Of a stretch of DNA of 64,000 nt, positions 15,001 to 25,000 are shown one piece after another (positions within the stretch are counted from its first letter, which is position 1; each line of letters opens with the position of its first letter). The translations under genes were made by a program, and so were the position numbers. The stretch covers positions 15,485,501 through 15,549,500 of the forward strand of contig JALDNG010000022.1 of the NCBI GenBank assembly GCA_024349245.1. The letters run 5' to 3'. This DNA comes from Neodontobutis hainanensis. Lineage: Eukaryota; Chordata; Actinopteri; Gobiiformes; Odontobutidae. Below the pieces are notes generated by a model. The model did not search any database, had not been told where the DNA came from, and saw only the letters and a program-made list of their open reading frames with translations.

Positions 15001-18000
15001 AATGACATTGAAGACACAACAGTCATTCCTAATTTGTCCACCTAAGGTCACACTGCTTTAGTAAAAGTCCTCAACATAACACAACCCACTCTTTTTCTGT
15101 CAAAATGACACTCTATGACACCCTTATTATCCAAAATATCTTTGTAAAAAAGGAGAAAAGTTGACAAAGAGGTTAGTGATGCAGCAAAAAAAATGTGCTT
15201 CCTTATTGCTAACAAAATAGTATTAGCAGTGAGTGAGTTCATGGAAACATGCAGCTGAAGACTTTTGCCAACATTAGGCTTTTCTGTTTTTGAAGACATT
15301 ATTTCATATGTTGTTATTTTTAGGTTACTATTATTTTACTGTTCTGTTCAAAATGGGCTGTGGTCCCTGAACTAAAATGTAGTAGAAGTAAAAGTATTCT
15401 GCACTTGATACTCATGTCTTCTTTTTAAACCTCTTTGTCAATTTTAGTTCTGAAGCTTAAATACCAAACTCATTACAAAGAAGTATTTTTTTTCTTTAAT
15501 AAACAACTTTCACAAATATATTATATAATTCTGAAGTCTTTCTGTGGATATTTCTACACTTCGGCTTTAAGAGAACATTTAACAACGACCAAAATACAAT
15601 TACCAACTCAAAAATATGGGAAAAACTGTAAGAAGAAGAATTGTGGCTTTAGTAACTAGAGTAAACCTTTTCAATTAAATCCTAAAGCTGTTAAATGCTG
15701 AATAATTAAACCCCTTGTGTTTTTTTTACAGCTCCCTGTGCTCCTAAAAACGTGACTACTGCCCAGTCCTGTGAAGACAATGGGGTCGTGGTGTCATACG
15801 AACTCTCTGCCGTGGCCACAAGTTACCGAGTGGAAGCTCAAGGAAATAACGGCTACAGCGCCACCTGTGAGACCATTTATGACAACTGCACTCTGCCCAG
15901 ACTGCCCTGTGGGGTGTCCTACAGCCTGACAGTTTACGCCCTGACAGCAAACTGCACCAGCCCTGGGACCACAGTGACCTATGACTCAGGTAAAAGATTA
16001 AACATGATTATTCAGATTGTTAAGCTTGAGACAGTTTTATTATGATGTAGCGTTTATATTTTTTTTGGGACATGAGCTGATGAGACAACACCAGAAACGC
16101 TCACAAAGCAGCGCTTCTATTTACCGTAACTTATTCACCGTAAAGCTTGGTGGTAATGTGCAGTAATCATGAAAAAAGTAATGTTTTCTTCACTTCTTCT
16201 CACATTTTCACAGGAGAAACATAATTTAAGTTTTATGACTTTGTAGATTTTTTATCTTAACAAAAAGCCTGTTACTCACGGCTTCTCAAAGTCTCATTTA
16301 TTAACCAAATCCTAGACTGACAGCGTTGTGTGTCTGTCTTCCAGGACCCTGCCCCCCGACAGGTGTACACGTGGCTTACGACTGTAATACCCTGTCTGCA
16401 GTGGTGTCCTGGGACCCCAGCGTGGGCACAAACCAGTATTACGTCAGCGCTCAAACACCTACCTTCACGCTGCTGTATTGTACGAGCACAGGCACGTCCT
16501 GCACCATCAACGGCCTGCAGTGTGGCTACAGCTACAACTTCACCGTAGAGGCCTCCAACAGCGTCTGCAACAGTTCATTTGGGGGAATGGTGGAGGTCGG
16601 AGCAGGTAAAAGCAGGTTCAGTCGCTCTGTTCTCAATGTGTGTGATCAGTCAAAAGTGTGCTTTTGTAAAGCTTAAGAAACTTAATTCATACTTTCTCAT
16701 CCCAGTCTGCTCTAAATGATCAAAAATGCTACTCTTTTCTATTTAACGCGTACAACAGGACGAATGCTTCTTTCATGTTGTTGTCTGAAAGGCTCGAGAA
16801 GAAAAATTCTGTAAAATGTAATTGTAAACTTGGGTTAAAATTAGGTGCCTGATCCAAACTAATGTAATATGATGCATCAAAATAAACACAGTAGTTTGAT
16901 TTATTCATTTGCATATATAGATTAGAATAAGGGATTAGTTGTTGCTAATCACCTGGATCATAGAAGAGTCATTAAAAAAAGTCTGTGAAGCCAAGTATAA
17001 ATGTGTTCTGAGCAGTGCTTAATTTGGAACACGGAGAATATATTCCCCCACTTCCTAAATTGGGACTGGGACCTGTTTGACTGGATCCGACCCTTTTTTC
17101 AGGAGAAGTTTCTCAAAGTAAAACTTAATGTAGCCTGTTTAAACATTTTGAACTCTGATTTATAACTCAGGTTGTATAAACTGTCCATTCTTTTGATATA
17201 AATGGCACAAATGACAGAAAAAGTTATAATGCAGTCTTAATAACAACATGTTCCTTTACCTTTTTTATCTTCTCGATGCTGGGGGGAATACTTTCCATAA
17301 ACATTCTTTCTGTGTTCCCCCACCTACAGCTTAAAAAATGAAGCACTGGTTCTGAGTTTCTGTGTTTAAAGCAGCAAAGCAAAAGCTGGACAAATGGTAT
17401 TGTTAAGTCAAAAGAAACTCAAACATTTGTGTAGCATAAAAGAGGACATAAGACATAGAAAGAGGGGAACATATGTTTTTGAGTGTCATTCAGACTAAAT
17501 TTGTGACAGAGAACCAGACATAGACTAAACCATCCTCAACTCCACTGATGACTCCCTCTTTCCTCAGTCCCGTGCGCTCCCTCTGGTATCCACGTCCGGA
17601 TGCAGGAAATCCTCGCTCGTCACTGGGCTTGGATCTACTGGAACCGTGGTCTGTCCCGACGTGGAATACGAGGTCAAGATCGAGGGCCGCGTCAACAACA
17701 ACCCTCAGAGTCTGATGGAGGTGACCTCGGATTGGAACGAGAGGCCGTACTTCGAGACGCCACTGCCCTGCAGCTCCACCTACGAAATAACCATCCACTC
17801 ACGAAACAAGGCGGGCGTGAGTCTGGCCAGCGACCTTTACACCGGTGTCACAGGTCAATTAAACTTACACCTCAGCTTCACCTCAGCTTTCTCTTCAGCA
17901 TTCTGTCTTTACTTCTGAGTTTGTCACTAAATATTTGTGAGAGGGTACTGTTCATGTTTGATATTAGAGTGATATTTTTACTTTATATTACTGTATGAAT

Positions 18001-19632
18001 GACAAACAGTGATGAACACTTGTGAAAAAACTAATCAAATTACTTTTTTTTTCCAGGTCACGTAGTATCACATGACCGCTTTGTCGACACTTGTCTCTCT
18101 GTCAGTCATTTTCTAATATACCCACCACACATTCTCTTATAATAGGGCTGTGGGATACACCATAACTATTTTAAATATTGTGATACAATATTACTTTCAA
18201 AATTCAAAATGTTATTTTACGTTGGAAAAAGAAATGTTCCCACTCGTCAAAGCAGGAGCTAAATCAGAATCCAAGATTATACTGGGACTAAACACATTTG
18301 CGATATATTGTGCAGCCCTAGCTTGTCATTCTAAGGCGGTCTCAACAGTGAGTTGACTTTGTTTCCTCTGTGCCTCCCTGCAGTGCCGTGTCCTCCTCAG
18401 AATGCGGTCTACAACAAACAGACAGGCGTAGTGTCCTGGGACGCCTCGGTGTTGGCCAATCATTACAGTGTCTACGAGAACCTGCTGGTGGGAAAGATTG
18501 GACTGTGTGAAACGGCTTTACTCACCTGCACTGCGCCCGGCGTGGATCTTAGTTTGATCGAAGTCACCGCCAGCAACACTGCAGGATCGAGCCTCCCAAG
18601 TTCCCCCACAGGTCAGCCCCGAAATAAACGTCTGCTGTTTAACTCATGTACAGTAGGAAATAAAGGAGCCAGAAGTGACCTTTAATTCATTTGATTGTAA
18701 CTTTGGCTTCTCTCATTTTTCCACAGTCACTGCAAATCGTCGAAGGAGAGACCTGAGAGGCCCCGAGCTGGTCCTGGACCAAAGTAAGACCTTGGTTTGA
18801 TGGATTTGATCTGAGTTTGTAATAATACATAACAAGTCTGTAGTTGAGGTCTGGGGCAACAGCCACTATTCACCCCCCAAAAAACAAACTCACTGTTCTG
18901 TCACATGCATTAAAAATAAGGAGTCTAGGGAAAGTGGCACTACCTGATTTTTATTTTGTTGTCATTGTCTCAGACCTACTCTTCCCCAACAGCAGCCAGA
19001 GGGGCCTCTGCTGCTTTTATTTTATTAAAAAAGTAAACTCTGACAACTTTTCTTCCACAAAATACTAATACATATCATACATGTATACTTTTTAGACTTC
19101 AGCGTCATTACTTTCTTATTGATATTAGTGGTGACCAATAAAAGTGCTTCTTTTTCCAGACGCGAGCTGTGATTGGCCAAAGCTCCATTAACATCCTTGA
19201 TATTAAAGCTTAGATGACGTCTTATTGTCAAGTTCTTTTCACAGATGATTCCTGTTAAAATGTTTTTTTTTTCACAAGCATAAAAAAACATATACTCCCT
19301 CGTTTTATGGAGCAAATATATGTTGTACTTTTATTGGTTTTAAGCCCTGCCCCGTCTCTGTCGCAGATCTGCAAAAGCCAGAAGTGGAGAGCGTGACCGC
19401 CAACGGTAACTCTTTGAACGTGCAGTGGTCGGCAGTGAACGGCGCCGCTGAGTACATACTGGTCATCGAGGAGAAGCCCAGGACCTCAGAGCCTTTGGTG
19501 CAAATGGTGGCGGAGACGTACCACACGGAGACCGGCCTCAAGTACAACACCACATACTGCGTCCGAGTGGCAGCCAAAAACATCACCGGGCAGAGCCGCT
19601 ACTCCAAGCCTCAGTGTAGAAACACAGAGTAA
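1..19632 (+). CDS. fndc7: FNDC7-like giant FN3-repeat protein, 3' part of gene (5' end outside window)
   Basis: This gene encodes a long array of FN3 domains resembling fibronectin type III domain-containing protein 7; its biochemical role is unknown to me. Exons read from splice sites: 1-64 (partial), 696-956, 1131-1400, 1495-1752, 1897-2157, 2291-2554, 2633-2893, 3768-4028, 4111-4371, 4804-5064, 5661-5921, 6035-6292, 6892-7149, 7250-7299 with 7525-7735, 7821-8081, 8215-8472, 8805-9065, 9870-10130, 11218-11478, 11967-12224, 12500-12763, 13461-13721, 13801-14064, 14202-14459, 15732-15989, 16345-16605, 17568-17853, 18384-18611, 18727-18783, 19367-19632. That is about 7.4 kb of coding sequence, roughly 2,470 residues and 29 FN3 domains. 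Every internal exon is 3n long and phase 1-1 except the split pair 7250-7299/7525-7735 (which sums to 3n) and 17568-17853. The repeated pattern is PCxP, a strand-B Cys, VSW, GAxxY, CxxxxxxC, LxCGxxY and a late Cys. No transmembrane segment or GPI signal precedes the stop, so secretion is inferred. Naming is by remembered family resemblance. Confidence 0.8.
696..4371 (+). CDS. fndc7: fndc7-like FN3 domains 2-9 (eight exons)
   Basis: Eight single-exon FN3 domains lie at 696-956, 1131-1400, 1495-1752, 1897-2157, 2291-2554, 2633-2893, 3768-4028 and 4111-4371. Each starts two bases into a codon with the (V/A/D/E)PCxP motif or a close variant (VACVP at 1897) and ends at a donor following a (T/S)G-type codon split. 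Most have six cysteines. Domain 8 (3768-4028) lacks the strand-B cysteine (reads ITTDYSLSIGQVLW), leaving its PC cysteine without the usual partner. Many N-X-S/T sequons are present, for example NITNLS and NVSVTA, which fits a secreted glycoprotein. Introns are short (79-138 bp) except 2894-3767 and 957-1130. Confidence 0.8.
3055..3540. repeat. Dispersed repeat with internal 20-bp-like degenerate tandem (copy 1)
   Basis: The intron 2894-3767 holds a repeat that starts near GTCAAAGCTGTGGCCCAG and contains degenerate tandem copies of an ACAGGTTTTACTTGGATTT-like unit (about 3340-3480). It ends near TTTACTATAGTGGCCC. A second copy with the same order of parts lies at 21105-21480. The 5' end resembles the common GTGTCAAACTCAAGGCCC terminus of fish hAT-like non-autonomous elements, from memory. 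Confidence 0.5.
4804..9065 (+). CDS. fndc7: fndc7-like FN3 domains 10-17 (nine exons)
   Basis: Exons are 4804-5064, 5661-5921, 6035-6292, 6892-7149, 7250-7299 plus 7525-7735, 7821-8081, 8215-8472 and 8805-9065. Domain 12 (6035-6292) and domain 14 (7250-7735) have both lost the middle CxxxxxxC pair. Domain 10 (4804-5064) keeps only the second cysteine of that pair. Domain 15 (7821-8081) is a textbook six-cysteine copy (EPCPP, MNC, SCWSDNDQC, LRCG, GVC). The introns at 5065-5660, 6293-6891 and 8473-8804 hold no gene or repeat I can recognise. Confidence 0.8.
7250..7735 (+). CDS. fndc7: fndc7-like FN3 domain 14, split by an extra intron
   Basis: This is the only FN3 domain of the array encoded by two exons. 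The first (7250-7299, 50 bp) enters in phase 1 and ends in phase 0 after CSMK. The second (7525-7735, 211 bp) starts after an AAG acceptor with VGYLSW. Together they give 261 bp, exactly the length of the unsplit domains, so the 225-bp intron interrupts the B-C strand region. The domain lacks the middle cysteine pair found elsewhere. The acceptor (TCTCTGTTTAAG) is weaker than those of neighbouring exons, so the join deserves transcript support. Confidence 0.65.
9388..9625 (+). repeat. tRNA-derived SINE (copy 1)
   Basis: The element has an A-box-like GCTCAGTGGTAGAGCGG, a B-box-like GATTCGATCCC, and a conserved core around TCGTTGTGTCCTTGGG with AAGACACTTAACCC. It ends in an AT-rich AAATAAA tail. 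The same core recurs at 27538, 36650, 43145 (minus strand) and 52592. The layout is that of a fish tRNA-headed SINE with a V-SINE-like core. It lies in the intron between FN3 domains 17 and 18. Confidence 0.75.
9870..16605 (+). CDS. fndc7: fndc7-like FN3 domains 18-26 (nine exons)
   Basis: Exons are 9870-10130, 11218-11478, 11967-12224, 12500-12763, 13461-13721, 13801-14064, 14202-14459, 15732-15989 and 16345-16605. All are phase 1-1 and 3n long, and most show the six-cysteine FN3 pattern. Domain 25 (15732-15989) replaces the core tryptophan of VSW by tyrosine (VVSYEL). Domain 24 (14202-14459) has a very GC-rich exon compared with its AT-rich flanks. The long introns here hold repeats (10131-11217, 12764-13460) or nothing I can identify (11479-11966, 14460-15731, 15990-16344). 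Confidence 0.8.
10440..10960. repeat. Intronic repeat-like stretch
   Basis: The stretch begins with ATAAGATAAGATAGGACTTTGATCCC, a pattern shared in part with 12786-12830 (ATAAGATCAACTTTATTGTCCC) and 23940-23990. It continues with a segment (10780-10940) holding CAAGATGGCCAAC and CAGGTGGCGCTGTTG, which resembles common fish dispersed repeats. Boundaries and family are not determinable by eye. Confidence 0.35.
17013..17348. mobile_element. hAT-type non-autonomous element (336 bp) with 8-bp TSD
   Basis: The element begins CAGTGCTTAATTTGG and ends with the inverted form (AAAAAATGAAGCACTG). It is flanked by a perfect 8-bp direct repeat, GTTCTGAG, at 17005-17012 and 17349-17356. An 8-bp target duplication and CAGTG termini are typical of hAT elements. 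No transposase is present, so it is a MITE. It lies in the intron before FN3 domain 27. Confidence 0.8.
17568..17853 (+). CDS. fndc7: fndc7-like FN3 domain 27, exon with apparent frameshift
   Basis: The exon opens after TTTCCTCAG in the expected phase with PCAPSGIHVRM and reads to HWAWIYW. It then needs a different frame to continue with PDVEYEVKIEG and the rest of an FN3 fold ending at the GTCACAG/GT donor. Its length is 286 bp (3n+1), whereas every other complete exon of the array fits 3n phase 1-1. Loss of one base or gain of two between about 17640 and 17665 would restore frame. Possible causes are a sequencing or assembly error in the C-runs, a genuine disabling mutation, or allelic variation. 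The cysteine pattern is already reduced compared with upstream domains. Confidence 0.6.
18143..18320. mobile_element. Short MITE with TAGGGCTGTG termini
   Basis: The segment starts TAGGGCTGTGGGATA and ends TATTGTGCAGCCCTA, an imperfect terminal inverted repeat widespread in vertebrate genomes. A clear target duplication is not visible (flanks TCTTATAA and GCTTGTCA). It lies in the intron between FN3 domains 27 and 28. Confidence 0.5.
18384..18611 (+). CDS. fndc7: fndc7-like FN3 domain 28, shortened
   Basis: This exon is 228 bp (76 codons), about 11 codons shorter than the others. It begins PCPPQNAVYN and keeps VVSWDAS and a C-C pair (GLCETALLTC). The LxCGxxY segment and the late cysteine are gone, leaving LIEVTASNTAGSS. 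It reads in frame, phase 1-1. It marks the transition from six-cysteine repeats to more conventional FN3 domains at the C-terminus. Confidence 0.7.
18727..18783 (+). CDS. fndc7: fndc7-like 19-codon linker exon with RRRR basic motif
   Basis: A 57-bp phase 1-1 exon lies between a CCACAG acceptor and a GTAAGA donor. It encodes TANRRRRDLRGPELVLDQ. The RRRR/D run fits the furin-type consensus RxxR or RxK/RR, so cleavage after the fourth arginine is possible in the secretory pathway; this is inference from the motif only. It separates domain 28 from the terminal FN3 domain. Confidence 0.6.
19367..19632 (+). CDS. fndc7: fndc7-like terminal FN3 domain (29) and stop
   Basis: The last coding exon starts DLQKPEVESVTANG, keeps the FN3 core (LNVQW, YILVIE, YNTTYCVRVAAKN) and ends KPQCRNTE-stop. 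It lacks the six-cysteine layout and looks like a conventional FN3 domain. The stop comes directly after the domain, with no hydrophobic tail. The 3' untranslated region runs on to an AATAAA. Confidence 0.75.
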
Positions 19633-20110
19633 AAACCCCGCCCAAAACCAAACTGGACTGAGCACAATGTCGCTAATTTGCATCCAACCAGGAAACTTAG
19701 CGGAAAATGTAAAAAAATTTTATTTTTTTATTTTAAGAAAAGGAAGTAATCTATGCTACAAAGCTGGCTCGAATGATCTTTTTGGGAAGATGTTTAATTT
19801 TTTTGATCAAATGTGAGAAGTAGCTTTTAGTATGAAAATCTTTAGCCTGAAAGAAAGAGATTATAGATACAATTTTATTGCTGCATGTTGCTTTTTAGCT
19901 CCTTTACAAAGTATTTCTGAAATTATATTTATCTAAAAAAATTATATTTTTGCGTTAGGCCTTAAAGATCCTCTGCTGATTGTAAAAGTAGTGTAAACAG
20001 ATAATTTATCGAGCATTATTTTAAAACCATGCAGTATATTGTCTTTGTGATGTATGTGACTTCACGTTCTGTGAAAGCTTTAAAACAAAAGAATAAAACA
20101 CTTCTGTGAA
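19633..20110 (+). promoter_or_regulatory. fndc7: fndc7-like 3' UTR with polyadenylation signal
   Basis: The AT-rich sequence after the stop holds no open frame of note. An AATAAA hexamer sits at 20092-20097, about 460 bases after the stop, and is the first good polyadenylation signal. The end of the transcript is placed just after it by inference. Confidence 0.55.
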
Positions 20111-21870
20111 ACGTTTTAAGTGTTGCTCTGTGGAAAGATCACAATAACAAGACCAAGACCGGGTTTAGATGAATGAGAACAAGTCGAGTCTTAGACCAGG
20201 TCTTAGACCAGGTCCAGACTCACGGAGGTCAGGGTTTGGTGAAGTAAGTAGGAAAAATTTTAATTGTATATAGTAATGCATAACTCATACAATAAAAACA
20301 CATTTAATTTTCTTTTTTTGCTTTGGTGATCATTTTGATCAGAACATTTATTTTGAAAGTCTAATGTCAGTGATAATACTCACAATAGATTTACAATCTT
20401 CCTAAAGTAAACCCACCTAATGTGAACAGACCCCTGTCATTCACCACTGAAACTAAACCTGAGGCCAACACAACCCCCAGTACAGTGTCACTTCAAAGCC
20501 CCCTACTTCCTCTGCTGTGGTTTATGCGTCAACGTTCACCGTCTATATTTTATCTGATTCTGGCAATATGACGCCTACAGGCCCAGAAACAGCATAACAC
20601 AGGCTTGCTTATCAGTGTTTTCTATTGACTTCTTACAAACACGTGTTGTTTGTGACATTTGTCAAAACCATCTTGTTTATGCACAATTTATAACGGCCTA
20701 ACGTACAGCTGCTGGATGCACACTAAAAAATTAATACTCCTCTTTTTTATTTTGTTCTGACGAGTGAACTTAACCTTTTTGAACTTAACCTGCCTGACGC
20801 AGTCCTTTCAAAAATCAGACCCTTTTAATCTTTGAAGTTAATGTGTCAAAGAATGCTAGTCTATGAAGCATTCAAAGGACACCAGGCTGATTCTGGGATA
20901 TACTATAAACCCAATGGCTACTCTCACTCACAGTTTTGGATTCTTGTGTTTTTGTAAAGTTTACCTGCATTAAACCAGTAAACATGCTATATCAAAATGA
21001 ATCTAAGCAGCTACTCAATATTTTTAATAAGATTAATGTCTAATCTAACTTTTGCTGTGAAAATCTACAAATACATCACAGACATCAACAGTGTCAAACT
21101 CAAGGCCCAGGGACCAATGTTTTATTTGGCTTTACATTCATTAGATGTGGGACTATAGAACATGTTTAAGTTAATTAAACAGGTTTGATATGAATTTAAA
21201 CAGGTTTTTAGCTAGAATTAAAAAAGTTTTATTTGGATTTCAACAAGTTTTAGTTGGGATTGAACAAGTTTTATAATGACTTTAATAGGATTTATATGAA
21301 TTTGAACAGGTTTTAGTTGGATTTAGTCAGGATTTATATGAATTTGAACAGGTTTTAGTTGGATTTAGTCAGGATTTATATGAATTTGAACAGGTTTTAG
21401 TTTGATTCAGTCACAGTCTTTTGCCCCTTAAATGATTTGTGTTTACTATTGTGGTCCCTCCCCACTTTGAGTCTGAAACCACTGATCAACTGTAAAATAA
21501 AGTAAATGGTTCCCTTTTTGAGCGACAATAACAAGGACAGACCCTGAACAAACTAAACCCATAAACTGGGCTCAATTATAGTTTGGTTAAGAAATACAGT
21601 GTAAGAATTTAATAAAACACACCCTGATAATGTAAAAAAGCAAGTGAACCTGTGTAAAACACACTTCCTTCCTCCATGTTTTCAAATTTTACATAAATGC
21701 CACAATTAAACCGTTAGTTAATCCTTTATATCTAACCTTTTATATTTGTTGAGAAAGTTACCCAGAGTAACAGAAATACACTTGGAAAGTTAGCCTCCAC
21801 AAAGTTGGACAGAGGGGAGGAGGATCATGTGAACCTTTTTTTAAAACTGGAATCGAAAGGAAACTTTGTC
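20111..21870. other. Intergenic region between fndc7-like and Ig-receptor genes
   Basis: No coding exon is supported. The sequence is AT-rich and includes a repeat with 42-bp tandem units (21105-21480). A GAAAGGAAACT run at 21855-21865, about 235 bases before the receptor ATG, looks like an imperfect interferon/IRF-type site (two GAAA cores spaced by one base rather than two). Confidence 0.4.
21105..21480. repeat. Dispersed repeat with internal 42-bp tandem (copy 2)
   Basis: The repeat starts near GTGTCAAACTCAAGGCCCAG and ends near TTTGAGTCTGAAACCACTG. Internally, a 42-bp unit (beginning GGTTTTAGTTGGATTTAGTC and ending TATGAATTTGAACA) is present about 2.5 times at 21308-21410. Flanking degenerate units of about 20 bp match those at 3340-3480, so both loci carry the same family. 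Confidence 0.55.
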
Positions 21871-21879
21871 TCCTCGAAC

Positions 21880-21915
21880 ATGAAAAGACACAGCCGTCAC
21901 GTTTCCTCAAAGTGA
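21880..21915 (+). other. Possible upstream ORF of the Ig-receptor gene
   Basis: If transcription starts upstream, an ATG at 21880 opens an 11-codon frame that closes at TGA 21913-21915, before the main ATG at 22099. The main start was chosen because it begins a clear signal peptide and the sequence upstream in that frame has no ATG. The transcription start is unknown. Confidence 0.25.
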
Positions 21916-22098
21916 ACCACAGTCTGTGAGCTTATTTTTTTTTCTTTCTTTTTTTTGAAGTCGCTGCAGAAGGTGCTGCTCAAGAAGCTGTGGGACGATT
22001 TCAGCTCATCCTTGAGTCAGTTCCTGTTCAGTGTGTCTCTGCTGTCGGCTCTTCTCTGTACACCTCTCGTGGGATATTTCAGACTAAAGCACTTTAAC

Positions 22099-25000
22099 AT
22101 GATCCTCGACATTGGGACAAAACCTCTCATTAGGTTTTTAGTTTTTATTGCTGTGGCTCTGATGCTACTCACAGGTAAGATGTGTTTTTTTTGTTCTCAT
22201 GTACGCTTCCTTTAATCCACTGAGGCTCTGATGATGCTGCGATGACTTGTTGTAGCTATAAAATGTATGAGAGCCGCCTTTATTTGTTGTCATTGTCAAA
22301 TTGTGGCTTGATAAAGAAAAAACAGACTATTTTTATGATGACATTAGTTTCAGAGCAGTGTATGGTAGACCTAGACTTTTAACGTTTTATCACTGATTTG
22401 TATTTAATGAGACCATTTTTAAGAGTCTTCACTTTAACAGAGCATCATTTACTGTGCGCTTTGCTTTGAGTATTTTCATTTACAGCGAAATATAAGAAAA
22501 AGAAAATGCTGTACAGATGAAAAAGCGATAACAGAAGCTCAGAAACAGTAAGACCTTCTGAAAGTAACAGATGTGGGTAGGTAGCTGTGTGGTAGCTACA
22601 TTTACCAACAACACTTGTTACTTTTTAGTTTAGAAACCTTTGGATGGAAAAAATGTATTACTCAAGTAACATTTCATCCTCTGTACTGTATGTTTAATCA
22701 AACTATTAGAAAGAAGGATTTTTCTTCCATCCGAGTGAAACTATATCAGTAATGACGACAGATACTAAAGGTGTGTCTGACCGCAGACTGTTCAGATCAG
22801 TGTTAGACGTTACTGGAAAAGGATCAGGGTTAACAGGATGAAGTATAATCTTCTAGAAATGATGAGGCGTATGCATCTGATGGAATACATCACTCACTGC
22901 TCGGATACAGCTGGAAACACTTCAGAAATCAAACTTAAACAAAGATGGAGACCAGTCATTTTCTTTTTTTTGATTAGGATTCATTTTGTAGGTACTGTGT
23001 CACCTAAAAGTAGAATGAGGCCCGTATTATTTTACTTACAGTTTAATATTAATAGGTTTTTTCTGGTACAGGCTAATAACAGCAGGTTAGAGTAAGAAAA
23101 CCACGCACACACAAACATTTGACTGAAGTGGAGAATAAAAACTCATTAACTGAGACACAGACAGTTAAAAAAAAAAATACAAGAAAAAAAAGGTGTGAAT
23201 GGTGTGAAGTAGTGCCGTCTGCAGAACAATATCAGAAGGAATAGAATAGAGTTGAACCACTATAATGGACTTTTTCCTTTGGCTAAGCACATACGACAAA
23301 CACTCAGCATAAAGCATTGTCAGTCATAAATACATAAATAAATACATAAAAACACAGTCCATTCCTGAGGCTGGCCGGTTTCAAATGTATTTTTATTTTT
23401 TAAAGACAGCTTCAGTTGCCAGTGGGACCAGAGTACAAGAGTTTGACTTAGTTTTTTTGATCTGCAGGTCAAAAGGTGATGCCGTGTAGGAAGATAAAAC
23501 AGGGCACACTTTAGAACAACGCACTATTAAGCATTAGTTGAGTTTTTCTAACAACTTAAATCAATCCTTAAATCATTCACAAAGCATTTATTCAACAGTA
23601 TTGATCACAATTACGTTATAAACACTGTAATAAATGTTTTAGTCATAATAATAAACCCATGTATAATTACACATATAAAGGATATTTTAGTGTCTATAAA
23701 TAGTTTATACATTTATTGTTAATTACACATCTACTAATGTTTTATTGTGTGAGTTATTCTAAAGTGCTACTGAACACTATCAACAATAGACTTACAGTTG
23801 TAATTTTATATTATTAATATTATTGTTATAAAGTTACAGTGTCTTTTGTGTGGGACATAACAAAATCTAAAAGTGACGAGGCACACATTGTACTTGCACG
23901 GACCACGTAAGTCCTACTCACTGGGTCTTACTTCATTTTAATTCAAATTTAAAATAACTTTGTGAATCCCCGAGGGAAAAATAAATTTGTTCACCACATT
24001 AAGGACCTTTACTGCCATTAAGGTCACTTCTTTTATAGATTTGGTTATTTTCAGTCCAGTTTTATTCCTTTTCTGGGCTATTTCAGTCCTTTTTATTACA
24101 ATTTTGGAATAATATATATATATATATATACTTTTTTTTTTTTTTTACTTTACTAGGACAGACAAAAATGGCAAAAAAAACAATAAAACAAGTGCACAAA
24201 CTCATACAGTCCAGCACAGTTCAGGGGCCCATACTCGGACAGTAATATGCATAATTTTTAAGGACCCCCTGAGTCTGACTTTAATCATATTCAAGACTTG
24301 CTTTCTCAACATAATCTCATTCTGAACAAAACAAAATCCTACAGATTTCTTTTTAATAATGTTCAGATTCAATTCAGAACCTCTTCATAAATTACGCAGA
24401 TGGAAGTCCACTTCAGAAAACAAACTTTTTTAAATATCTGTGTGTGTGGGCTGACCCTGAACTTACTTTTAAACCTCATATTGACTATTTAACCAATAAA
24501 GCCTATGAATGCATTAGTCAACTCTAACAATCAATAAATTTCTTTACACATGACAAAAGAAATACAATCTTGTGACTGGCTACAGCCTAAAGACAGGAGA
24601 CAGTATGTCTGGTTCACGTTTAATTTTAAATGCATCTATGATGACTCTCCGACCTTTTCGAAAACAACATTTGGTCACATTTGACTCATCATATATAGTT
24701 CTTGAAATACAACGCACCCATTCTTCAGAGTCCTTTATGTCAAAGGCCTTTAGACATAAAGCTCTATTTGACTGGAACAATCTACCCATTCAATTAAGAT
24801 CATTAACATTTCAGTCATCCCTGTATACATACTTAAATTCTACATGTACCTATTTTAATATGTGAACTAAACTGTTTACTGTGACAAACAAGTGACGACA
24901 ACCTGGGGGAGGGGGTTGTTGAGCAAGAAGTGTATGTTAATATATGTCTTGTTTATGTAATGGTGACTATTTATGTAGTGAGGTGTGTCGTTTTTTTTTT

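Noticed and set aside
21955..22098. Extension of the Ig-receptor coding region upstream of 22099
   Set aside because: The open frame has no ATG upstream; the ATG at 22099 gives a standard signal peptide.
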